Positions 1 to 7,206 of a DNA stretch of 7,244 nt are shown one piece after another. The stretch comes from JBDIAR01 sp039812545 (GTDB lineage Bacteria > Actinomycetota > Actinomycetes > Actinomycetales > Dermatophilaceae). The position numbers and the translations under genes are program-made. The notes beneath the pieces were generated by a model, which ran no database searches, was not told where the DNA came from, and worked only from the letters and a program-made list of their open reading frames with translations. Location: positions 1 through 7,244 of the forward strand of contig JBDIAR010000168.1 in assembly GCA_039812545.1 (NCBI GenBank), read 5' to 3'. How positions within the stretch are numbered: the stretch's first letter is position 1; the number at the start of each line of letters is the position of its first letter.

Positions 1-1
1 T

Positions 2-169
2 CTGAAGAACAAGGCCGGAGAACTGCTCGGCAAGGCCGAGGAGGCCAAGGACAAGCTGCTCGGCCACGGCCAGGACGCGGCCGAGCAGGTCGCGGATGCC
101 GCCGACGACGCCAAGGATGCGGCGGGCGACGCCGTGGACGAGGCAAAGGACGCCGTCGACGGATCGTGA
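2..169 (+). CDS. 3' end of a small Ala/Asp/Lys-rich helical protein (partial)
   Basis: The window opens inside this gene, and 55 codons remain before TGA at 167-169. The visible protein starts LKNKAGELLGKAEEAKDKLL and ends in an Ala/Asp-rich tail with DDAKDAAGDAVDEAKDAV. It has no Cys, Pro or aromatic residue, apart from one His. Periodic Ala with Lys/Asp/Glu suggests an amphipathic or coiled-coil helix, or a hydrophilin-like disordered protein. The first residues loosely resemble the starts of CsbD-like stress proteins and MT0933-type antitoxins, but neither family can be assigned without the missing N-terminus. The next gene downstream is also a small, acidic, Lys-rich helical protein, so the two may be distant relatives or share regulation. 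The reading frame is clear from composition and from the following stop plus inverted repeat. The function is unknown. Confidence 0.72.
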   Translation: MKNKAGELLGKAEEAKDKLLGHGQDAAEQVADAADDAKDAAGDAVDEAKDAVDGS

Positions 170-201
170 CGCGGACGTTCATCCGATCCCGGTTGTCCGC
201 G
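170..201. repeat. Inverted repeat CGCGGAC-N18-GTCCGCG just after the first stop codon
   Basis: Perfect 7-bp arms lie at 170-176 and 195-201, starting one base after the TGA. A third copy of the same heptamer, GTCCGCG, lies at 282-288, just upstream of the antitoxin ribosome binding site. The pair could be a weak Rho-independent terminator without a T-run, or an operator: its right arm overlaps the proposed -35 element of the downstream promoter. The arms are seen directly. Either function is inference. Confidence 0.4.
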
Positions 202-222
202 CGTGCAGAACGTGCTTACAGT
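193..222 (+). promoter_or_regulatory. Candidate promoter for the antitoxin-like gene
   Basis: TTGTCC at 193-198 and TACAGT at 217-222 are separated by 18 bp. The second hexamer fits the actinobacterial -10 pattern TAnnnT, and the first keeps TTG and C of TTGACA. Transcription would begin near 229, leaving a leader of about 80 nt before the GTG at 311. The placement is right for the gene at 311-514, but this is a visual match only. Confidence 0.4.
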
Positions 223-310
223 GTCCTCGCCGAACCGGACCGCCCTCGTGGCCGGCACCGGACCGGCGGACAGGCGGCGTAGTCCGCGCCCTGCGACGAA
301 GGGAGGTGCT

Positions 311-514
311 GTGGGTATTTTCGACGAGATCAAAGAGAAGCTGACCGGGGCTGTCGACAACAGCGGCGAGAAGGTTGGCGAAGGTCTGGACAAGGCTGGT
401 GACTTCGTGGACGAAAAGACCGGGGGTCAGCATTCCGAACAGATCGATTCCGGCGTCGAGAAGGTCAAGGATGGCCTGGATTCCCTCGACGGTCAGGACG
501 ACGACATCTCGTGA
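311..514 (+). CDS. MT0933/Rv0909-type antitoxin family protein, orphan
   Basis: This 67-residue acidic protein begins MGIFDEIKEK, carries DKAGDFVDEKTGG at residues 27-39 and then HSEQID, and ends in an Asp-rich tail. The block at 27-39 matches the conserved core of the MT0933/Rv0909 antitoxin family, whose M. tuberculosis member pairs with the SRPBCC-fold toxin Rv0910. The frame is open further upstream to 203, but GTG at 311 is chosen. It has a good GGGAGG ribosome binding site at about 301-306, and the family typically starts MGI/MGL. No SRPBCC-like toxin lies beside it: the next gene is convergent and encodes a phosphatase, and the gene before encodes another small helical protein. A solitary role, for example as a small stress-linked helical protein, is therefore as likely as toxin neutralisation. 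Family assignment is fairly firm; function is inferred. Confidence 0.85.
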   Translation: MGIFDEIKEKLTGAVDNSGEKVGEGLDKAGDFVDEKTGGQHSEQIDSGVEKVKDGLDSLDGQDDDIS

Positions 515-526
515 GTTTTCAGACGG

Positions 527-546
527 CTCCGGTCAGCTGATCGGAG
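527..546. other. 20-bp near-palindrome after the antitoxin stop
   Basis: CTCCGGTCAGCTGATCGGAG is fully self-complementary except for one G/T position pair (532 and 541), which would be a wobble pair in RNA. The core TCAGCTGA (533-540) is a perfect palindrome. It starts 12 bases past the stop at 512-514 and precedes the stronger hairpin at 557-588. It could be a first terminator stem (7 bp with loop CAGCTG) or a protein-binding dyad. No T-run follows. Confidence 0.4.
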
Positions 547-556
547 ATTCGTTGGG

Positions 557-588
557 AAGTGGCGGTCCGGTTCTCCGGGCCGCCACTT
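557..588. terminator. Strong hairpin between convergent genes, likely bidirectional terminator
   Basis: The arm AAGTGGCGGTCCGG (557-570) pairs with CCGGGCCGCCACTT (575-588) over 14 bp, with one G/T wobble (566 and 579) and a 4-base loop TTCT (571-574). It lies between the antitoxin stop (514) and the phosphatase stop (630), where transcripts from both strands meet, so it is best read as a bidirectional terminator. As in many GC-rich actinobacteria there is no long T-run on either side. The pairing is seen directly and the termination role is inferred from position. Confidence 0.75.
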
Positions 589-629
589 CGCGTATGCCGC
601 CCTTTGCCCGCCCTCTCGTCCGCTCCCCG

Positions 630-1730
630 TCAGCGACGCCAGATCAGGACTGCGGCGCGATCGTCGGTGTCGCCGGCCCGGGCTACGTCGCACAGCCGCG
701 CCGCTCCGCCCTCGAAACCGCGCGACACCAGCGTTTCGGCGGTTCCCAACAACCGGTCGATGCCGTCGGTGATGTCTCGCCCGGGCGTCTCGATGATCCC
801 GTCGGTGACCAGGATCAGCGCATCCCCGGTGGTCAGCTGGCCGTGATGCCGGTGGTACTCGACCCCGTCGAGGACCCCCAGCAGCGGCCCGCGCGGCTCG
901 CCGATCACCCGCCACCGCCCCGACCCGGCCTCGAACTGGGCACCCGGCGGATGTCCAGCGTTACCAAGCGAATACGCCCCGGTGGCCAGGTCGATGCAGG
1001 CGTGGATCGCCGTCGCGAAACCCTCCTCCCAGCGCTGGCGCAACAGATAGGCATTCGCCGCGGGCAAGAACCCGTCCGCGTCCATGGCACCGAGCAGGCC
1101 GCTGAGCGCCCCGGACAGCAGCAGCGCCCGCGTCGCCGCGCCCGCGCCCTTGCCCGAGACGTCGACCAACGCGACCTCGAAGGTGCGTCCGTCGGCCGAC
1201 AGCGCGGTGATGACGAAATCGCCGGAGAACGCGTCGCCGTGCGCGGAGTTGACCTTCTTGTCGGCGCGCCAGTTATCCGGCAGGTCGGGCAGATTCCCGT
1301 TGGCCTCCAACCGGTCTCGCAGGTCGACGATCATCGCGTCCCCGCGGGCCACCTCGACGCCCTGACGGGTCCGGGCCGAGGAATACCGGACCATCACCAG
1401 CACGACCAGCAGCAGGACCGCCATCGTCCCGATCGGGTATGCCTTGACGTCCCGCAGCACCACGGCCATGGCGCCATGGCATACGACGCAGGTCGTCGCG
1501 ACCACGACGAGACCCCGCAGGGGAAGGGAAAACCCGGCGAGCAACACGATCGGGGTGAAGATCCCCAACGGAACCCACTGCGGCGCCAGGTACATCGCCG
1601 CGGTCACCGCGATCGTCAGCAGGACGAGCAGCGCCGTCAATGCCTTGGGGGACAACGCGGCTCGCGGTCGAGGAGCCAGCCGTCGACGGCGCGGACGCCC
1701 CAACGCGACGGAGTCGATCCGGACGCCCAC
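630..1730 (-). CDS. Membrane-anchored SpoIIE/RsbU-type PP2C serine/threonine phosphatase
   Basis: This 366-residue protein has an Arg-rich N-terminus (about 11-23) and then four hydrophobic segments (about 29-48, 54-70, 73-93, 98-115). A short linker, possibly helical (about 116-150), leads to a cytosolic PPM/SpoIIE phosphatase domain. Metal and catalytic signatures are GDAFSGDF (165-172), DVSGKG (190-195), GNAGHPP (256-262), TDG (309-311) and the terminal DDRAAVLI (356-363). The first motif is SGDFV rather than the more usual GGDFYD, but the Asp is retained. In this family such enzymes dephosphorylate anti-anti-sigma or similar regulators in stress signalling. The substrate is unknown, and no STAS or anti-sigma gene is visible here. 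The GTG start at 1730 lies 4 nt after the stop of the upstream dsbA-like gene, so the two are probably one transcript. No strong ribosome binding site is seen, which suggests translational coupling. Confidence 0.9.
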   Translation of the reverse strand: MGVRIDSVALGRPRRRRLAPRPRAALSPKALTALLVLLTIAVTAAMYLAPQWVPLGIFTPIVLLAGFSLPLRGLVVVATTCVVCHGAMAVVLRDVKAYPIGTMAVLLLVVLVMVRYSSARTRQGVEVARGDAMIVDLRDRLEANGNLPDLPDNWRADKKVNSAHGDAFSGDFVITALSADGRTFEVALVDVSGKGAGAATRALLLSGALSGLLGAMDADGFLPAANAYLLRQRWEEGFATAIHACIDLATGAYSLGNAGHPPGAQFEAGSGRWRVIGEPRGPLLGVLDGVEYHRHHGQLTTGDALILVTDGIIETPGRDITDGIDRLLGTAETLVSRGFEGGAARLCDVARAGDTDDRAAVLIWRR

Positions 1731-1734
1731 GGGA

Positions 1735-2343
1735 CTACGGAGAATCGAAGATGGGCCCGACCGTTCGGGTGCGTTTCAGCTCGAAGAACCCTGGGGTGCC
1801 GGCGACGAGGACACAGCCGTCCCAGAGCCGACCGGCGTCTTCGCCCTTGGGCGCGGGGCTGAGGACGGGGCCGAAGAAGGCGACGTCGCCGACCGCGATC
1901 ACCGGGGTCCCGACGTCGTCGCCCACCAGGTCGATGGCCTCCTGATGACTGGCCCGGAGGACCTCGTCGTATGCCGTGTCGTGCGCGTAGCCGGCGAGTT
2001 CGGCGGGCAGACCGCACTCGGCGAGGGACTCGACGATGACCTCGTCGAAATCCTTGCGCCCTTGGTGGTGGAACCGTTCGCCCAACGCGTCGTACAACGG
2101 CTTGAGCGCCTGGGGGCCGACCTGTTCGCGCGCGGCGATGAGGACCCGCACGGGCGCCCACGCGGCCGCCATCAAGGCCAGGTAATCCTCCGGTAGGTCA
2201 CGGCCGTCGTTGAGCACCGACAAGCTCATGACCGACCAGGTGACCTCGACGTCACGAACCCGCTCGACCTCCATGAGCCATCGGGACGTCATCCAGGCCC
2301 ATGGACAGACGGGGTCGAACCACATGCGCACGGCTTGCTTCAC
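1735..2343 (-). CDS. DsbA-fold protein of the mycothiol-dependent nitroreductase (Rv2466c) family
   Basis: This 202-residue cytosolic protein has no signal peptide. It matches what I recall of Rv2466c along its length: WFDPVCPW near residue 8, MSLSVLN (39-45), SLAECGLPAELA, GTPVIAV with the expected cis-Pro (147), FFGPVLS (156-162) and ELKRTRT near the C-terminus. Rv2466c is a thioredoxin-fold oxidoreductase that takes electrons from mycothiol and activates nitro prodrugs. Here the active site reads CPWA (C13-A16), where Rv2466c has CPWC, so only the attacking cysteine remains. The DNA reads TGT CCA TGG GCC, so this is not a translation artefact. Other cysteines are C110 and C177. A GTG start at 2343 is preceded by GGGAG at a 9-nt spacing. 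The gene is divergent from pepN, as Rv2466c is from Rv2467, and leads the operon with the phosphatase. I looked for a SigH-type promoter and found no convincing one. Confidence 0.92.
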   Translation of the reverse strand: MKQAVRMWFDPVCPWAWMTSRWLMEVERVRDVEVTWSVMSLSVLNDGRDLPEDYLALMAAAWAPVRVLIAAREQVGPQALKPLYDALGERFHHQGRKDFDEVIVESLAECGLPAELAGYAHDTAYDEVLRASHQEAIDLVGDDVGTPVIAVGDVAFFGPVLSPAPKGEDAGRLWDGCVLVAGTPGFFELKRTRTVGPIFDSP

Positions 2344-2502
2344 GTGCGCATTCTCCCACTCCCCGCGCGGTCACCGAGCCGAGTTCTCAGAAACCCGCCG
2401 CAGGATCGGGGACCACAAATCGGACACGAGTGCGCGAATGGGACATACCCTCCCGGGCGTCCGCCCCAGGTCTCGGACGCGCCAGGCTCCGGTGGCCGCC
2501 CG

Positions 2503-2530
2503 CCCGGGGTCCGAGGAGGGACCGGCCGGG
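2503..2530 (+). other. Stem-loop in the pepN upstream region
   Basis: GGTCC (2508-2512) pairs with GGACC (2519-2523) across a 6-base loop GAGGAG. The stem extends outward as CCCGG (2503-2507) with CCGGG (2526-2530), leaving a 2-base GG bulge (2524-2525). It ends 83 bases before the pepN ATG. If transcription starts upstream, this is leader RNA structure. Its right arm shares bases with the next dyad. Confidence 0.35.
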
Positions 2531-2550
2531 AAAGCGTGCGAGGATTTCCC
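2528..2550. promoter_or_regulatory. Dyad GGGAAA-N11-TTTCCC upstream of pepN
   Basis: Perfect 6-bp arms lie at 2528-2533 and 2545-2550, centred about 75 bp upstream of the pepN ATG. This spacing suits a regulator half-site pair or a leader hairpin. I do not recognise a known operator consensus. The left arm overlaps the outer stem of the hairpin at 2503-2530, so the two RNA structures could not form together. Confidence 0.3.
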
Positions 2551-2613
2551 CCACAAACGGCCCCCACCGGGGCCAGACGAAGGCGTCATCCACGACCCAG
2601 GAGGTCCTGTTCC

Positions 2614-5181
<2,568 letters not shown>

Positions 5182-5189
5182 GACGCACC

Positions 5190-5265
5190 GGCATACGAAC
5201 CCCGCGGAACCCGCGGCATACCGACGAGCTCCCCAGCTGGCATACGGGACAATCGTGAGTATGCC
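5190..5265. repeat. Cluster of four GGCATAC/GTATGCC copies in the pepN-channel spacer
   Basis: Three direct copies of GGCATAC begin at 5190, 5215 and 5239 (spacings 25 and 24). An inverted copy, GTATGCC, begins at 5259 and overlaps the first codons of the channel gene. Between the first two copies, CCGCGG (5202-5207) and CCGCGG (5211-5216) can form a 6-bp hairpin with a 3-base loop, possibly a weak pepN terminator. Nothing else is seen in this 73-bp spacer apart from GACAAT (5248-5253), a possible -10 element placed 7 nt before the ATG at 5261. Confidence 0.55.
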
Positions 5266-6199
5266 GCTCGTCTCGCCCGCGCCGAACCTCACCATGACGG
5301 AGGTGTGGAACTGGTTCGTCGACGCCCCGCTGCAGATCGTCGTCACGCTGGTCGTGGCTCTCGTGCTGCGGTTCGTCGCACACAAGGCGATCTCGAAATG
5401 GGTCGCCCTGGCCGAGCGGCGCCATGAGCGTCGGCTCGCCGGCGTGCACGGGCTGACCGGGTTCGCCGAACGTGCCCTCGCCCAGGCCGCCGGTCTGGAC
5501 CACGAGCGCTATGTGCAACGCACCCGCACCATCGGCTCGGTCCTGCGCTCGATCGTCACCGCGACGATCGGTGGGATCGCGCTGCTGACGATCATGGCGA
5601 TCATGGGGATTCCGTTGGCGCCACTACTGGCCAGCGCGGGTGTCGGTGGGGTGGCGCTGGGTTTCGGGGCCCAGTCACTGGTGAAGGACTTCCTGTCGGG
5701 GGTGTTCATGATCCTCGAGGACCAGTACGGCGTCGGCGACGTGATCGACACCGGCGGCCTCGTGGGGACGGTCGAGGACGTGAGCCTGCGGGTGACCCGG
5801 CTGCGCGACGGCGACGGCGTGGCCTGGTACGTCCGCAACGGCGAGATCCTGCGGCTGGGCAACAAGTCCCAGGGATGGTCGATGGCGCTGGTCGACATCC
5901 CGGTCAGTTACGAGGAACCCATCGAGAAGGCCCTGGCCATCGTGCGTTCGGTCGCCGACGGGTTCGAACCTCAGGGCCGGTGGGAGGGCAAGCTGCTGGA
6001 GCGGCCGAACGTCGTCGGCGTGGAATCGATGGCCGGGGGCGTGGTGACCATTCGGATCGTCGCCAAGTGCGCGCCGGGCGCGAACTTCGACGTCCAGCGC
6101 GAGCTGCGCGAGGCGGTCAAGGCCGCCTTCGACAAGGAGGGGGTCAAGGGGCCGAATCCCTTCCCCAAGAGCACATTCGGGACAGGTGGTGGGCAATGA
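5255..6199 (+). CDS. MscS-family small-conductance mechanosensitive ion channel
   Basis: This 314-residue inner-membrane channel opens on membrane tension and releases solutes after hypo-osmotic shock. Predicted membrane helices are about 25-43, 98-117 and 121-152. The last is the pore helix with its typical run of Gly/Ala (SAGVGGVALGFGAQ, 127-140) followed by SLVKDFLSGVFMILEDQY. GDVIDTGGLVGTVEDVSLR (161-179) begins the beta domain of the cytosolic vestibule, and the alpha/beta domain reaches about 297. A charged loop (about 51-90) joins TM1 and TM2. The length is usual for simple MscS proteins, with no extra sensor domain. GTG at 5255, ATG at 5261 and ATG at 5294 are all in frame and none has a strong ribosome binding site. 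GACAAT at 5248-5253 could make ATG 5261 a leaderless start. The 3' end overlaps the hemoglobin gene by ATGA. It is an MscS-type channel with high confidence, but the start is uncertain. Confidence 0.93.
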   Translation: MSMPLVSPAPNLTMTEVWNWFVDAPLQIVVTLVVALVLRFVAHKAISKWVALAERRHERRLAGVHGLTGFAERALAQAAGLDHERYVQRTRTIGSVLRSIVTATIGGIALLTIMAIMGIPLAPLLASAGVGGVALGFGAQSLVKDFLSGVFMILEDQYGVGDVIDTGGLVGTVEDVSLRVTRLRDGDGVAWYVRNGEILRLGNKSQGWSMALVDIPVSYEEPIEKALAIVRSVADGFEPQGRWEGKLLERPNVVGVESMAGGVVTIRIVAKCAPGANFDVQRELREAVKAAFDKEGVKGPNPFPKSTFGTGGGQ

Positions 6200-6672
6200 C
6201 GGAGCACCGCGACAACCAGCCGGAGAGCCGGCCGGCGGAGGACAACCCGAGGTCGGTGACCGTCTACGACGCCGCCGGCGGGCACGACACGTTCGTCGCC
6301 TTGGTCGATGCGTTCTACGCCGGGGTCGCCACCGACCCGCCGTTGCGGGCGCTGTATCCCGAGGCCGACCTGGGCCCGGCCGCCGACCGGCTGCGGATGT
6401 TCCTCGAACAGTACTTCGGCGGACCGCGCACCTATCAGGAGCAACGCGGACACCCCAGGCTGCGGATGCGTCATGCTCCGTATGCCGTGACGCCGGACCA
6501 GCGGGACCGCTGGCTGCGGCACATGCTGGCCGCGTTGGACTCGCTCGCCCTGGCGCCGGCCGTCGACACGGCGATCCGGGACTACCTGGTGGGCGCGGCC
6601 GAGTTCATGATCAACGCCGACGACGACCACCACCGGCACCTGGACGCCGACGACCTGCCGACGCGCCGGTAA
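6196..6672 (+). CDS. glbO: Group II truncated hemoglobin (GlbO type)
   Basis: This 158-residue heme protein matches M. tuberculosis GlbO (Rv2470) closely. Shared blocks include RLRMFLEQYFGGPRTY (65-80) and EQRGHPRLRMRHAPY (82-96). By alignment from memory, the proximal heme ligand is H93 (GlbO His75), the distal-site tyrosines are Y41 (B10) and Y54 (CD1), and the G8 tryptophan is W106. All are retained. Family roles are O2 binding and NO or peroxide chemistry. Compared with GlbO it has about 18 extra residues at the N-terminus, polar and probably disordered, and a C-terminal tail with ADDDHHRHLDADD (141-153). ATG 6196 overlaps the channel stop as ATGA, with AGGTGG just upstream, so translation is probably coupled. 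An internal GTG at 6256 (residue 21) would give a GlbO-length N-terminus but lacks this context. Confidence 0.95.
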   Translation: MTEHRDNQPESRPAEDNPRSVTVYDAAGGHDTFVALVDAFYAGVATDPPLRALYPEADLGPAADRLRMFLEQYFGGPRTYQEQRGHPRLRMRHAPYAVTPDQRDRWLRHMLAALDSLALAPAVDTAIRDYLVGAAEFMINADDDHHRHLDADDLPTRR

Positions 6673-6801
6673 TCGCCCCCCGAGCAGGAGCCACCGCCGG
6701 GTCGTACCGTAGCCTGTTGCGTGGAGCACGTCGCCTCCGATCGTGGTCGGCCGAGCACGTGCTGTCGCCGGGTGTTCTGTCGTCGAACGAGGAGGTTCGT
6801 C
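6673..6801. promoter_or_regulatory. Spacer upstream of the universal stress protein gene with operator-like dyad
   Basis: TACCGT (6705-6710) and TAGCCT (6710-6715) each fit the actinobacterial -10 pattern TAnnnT, but no good -35 is seen. A dyad at 6742-6759, CGTGGTCGGCCGAGCACG, is self-complementary except for one G/G position (6746 and 6755). It would lie just downstream of the transcription start, a suitable place for a repressor. It overlaps the perfect palindrome AGCACGTGCT (6754-6763). AGGAGG (6790-6795) is the ribosome binding site for GTG 6802. No terminator for the hemoglobin gene is obvious. Confidence 0.4.
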
Positions 6802-7206
6802 GTGGCCGTGGTCGTGGGGTATGTGTCGACACCGGAGGGTCGGGCAGCGCTCGAACGCGCCACCCGCGAGGCCCGGATGCTGGATACCACGCTGGTCATC
6901 GTGCATTCCGCCCGAGGCGGCCGCGACTTCGACAGCGCCGCCTCCGTCGCCCTGGAGAAGGAACTCGAGGAGATCAAGGCGTCGTTGGGCGCGGCCCACG
7001 TCAAGCACGAGGTCTTCTCGTTCGTGCGCGGCAAGGACCCGGTCGACGACATCGTCGAGACCGCCAACAAGACCAACGCCGACTTCATCGTCATCGGGCT
7101 GCGGCGCCGCAGCCCCGTCGGCAAGCTCTTCTTGGGATCGAACGCCCAGCGCATCCTGCTCGAGGCGCCCTGTCCCGTCATCGCCGTCAAGGCCACCAGC
7201 TACTGA
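6802..7206 (+). CDS. Universal stress protein (UspA family), single domain
   Basis: This 134-residue cytosolic protein has the alternating beta/alpha pattern of the Usp fold: VVVGYV at the start, LVIVHSA (31-37), then a long charged helix (about 44-62). ADFIVIGL (93-100) leads to RRRSPVGKLFLGSNAQRILL and CPVIAVK (124-130). The ATP-binding motif G-2x-G-9x-G-S/T is G99..R102..G112-S113, so its second glycine is replaced by Arg. The first strand lacks the usual Asp of the VGxDGS motif (it reads VGYVSTPEG). This may be a subfamily that binds nucleotide differently or not at all. GTG 6802 is chosen over the open frame back to 6721 because AGGAGG lies 6 nt upstream and the extra 27 codons do not look like protein. 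It is probably monocistronic, preceded by its own promoter region. The stop is TGA at 7204-7206. Confidence 0.92.
   Translation: MAVVVGYVSTPEGRAALERATREARMLDTTLVIVHSARGGRDFDSAASVALEKELEEIKASLGAAHVKHEVFSFVRGKDPVDDIVETANKTNADFIVIGLRRRSPVGKLFLGSNAQRILLEAPCPVIAVKATSY

Larger units (their letters stand above)
2344..2613. promoter_or_regulatory. Divergent dsbA-like/pepN control region, 270 bp without a gene
   Basis: The starts of the two divergent genes face away from this spacer, so it must hold promoters for both. The best plus-strand candidate is TACCCT (2446-2451), with GGACA-like bases 19-20 bp upstream (2422-2426). It is weak. No clear minus-strand promoter stands out. The pepN frame stays open back to 2335, but those 93 codons are Pro/Arg-rich with no family match, so they are not part of the protein. 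Hairpin-forming segments lie at 2503-2530 and 2528-2550 and are listed separately. Confidence 0.5.

Noticed and set aside
203..310. Upstream extension of the antitoxin gene by 36 codons
   Set aside because: It is Arg/Pro-rich, unlike the family. The GTG at 311 has a good ribosome binding site and gives the expected MGI start.
375..1862. Plus-strand open frame of 495 codons opposite the phosphatase and DsbA-like genes
   Set aside because: It is antisense to two genes with clear catalytic motifs, rich in Arg/Gln/Pro/Gly with no family match, and it overlaps the antitoxin and the terminator hairpin. It reflects GC-rich codon bias in the opposite frame.
2335..2613. N-terminal extension of pepN by 93 codons
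   Set aside because: The stretch is Pro/Arg/Gly-rich and unlike an M1 N-terminus. A strong AGGAGG sits upstream of ATG 2614, and the extension would overlap the start of the divergent gene.
2344..2613. SigH-type promoter for the DsbA-like gene, as reported for Rv2466c
   Set aside because: I looked for GGAA-type -35 and GTT-type -10 elements at 16-18 bp spacing on the minus strand. GGAACA (complement of 2608-2613) and GGGGAAA have no matching -10.
6721..6801. Upstream extension of the stress protein gene by 27 codons
   Set aside because: It contains many Arg and Cys residues not seen in Usp proteins. The strong AGGAGG before GTG 6802 decides the start.
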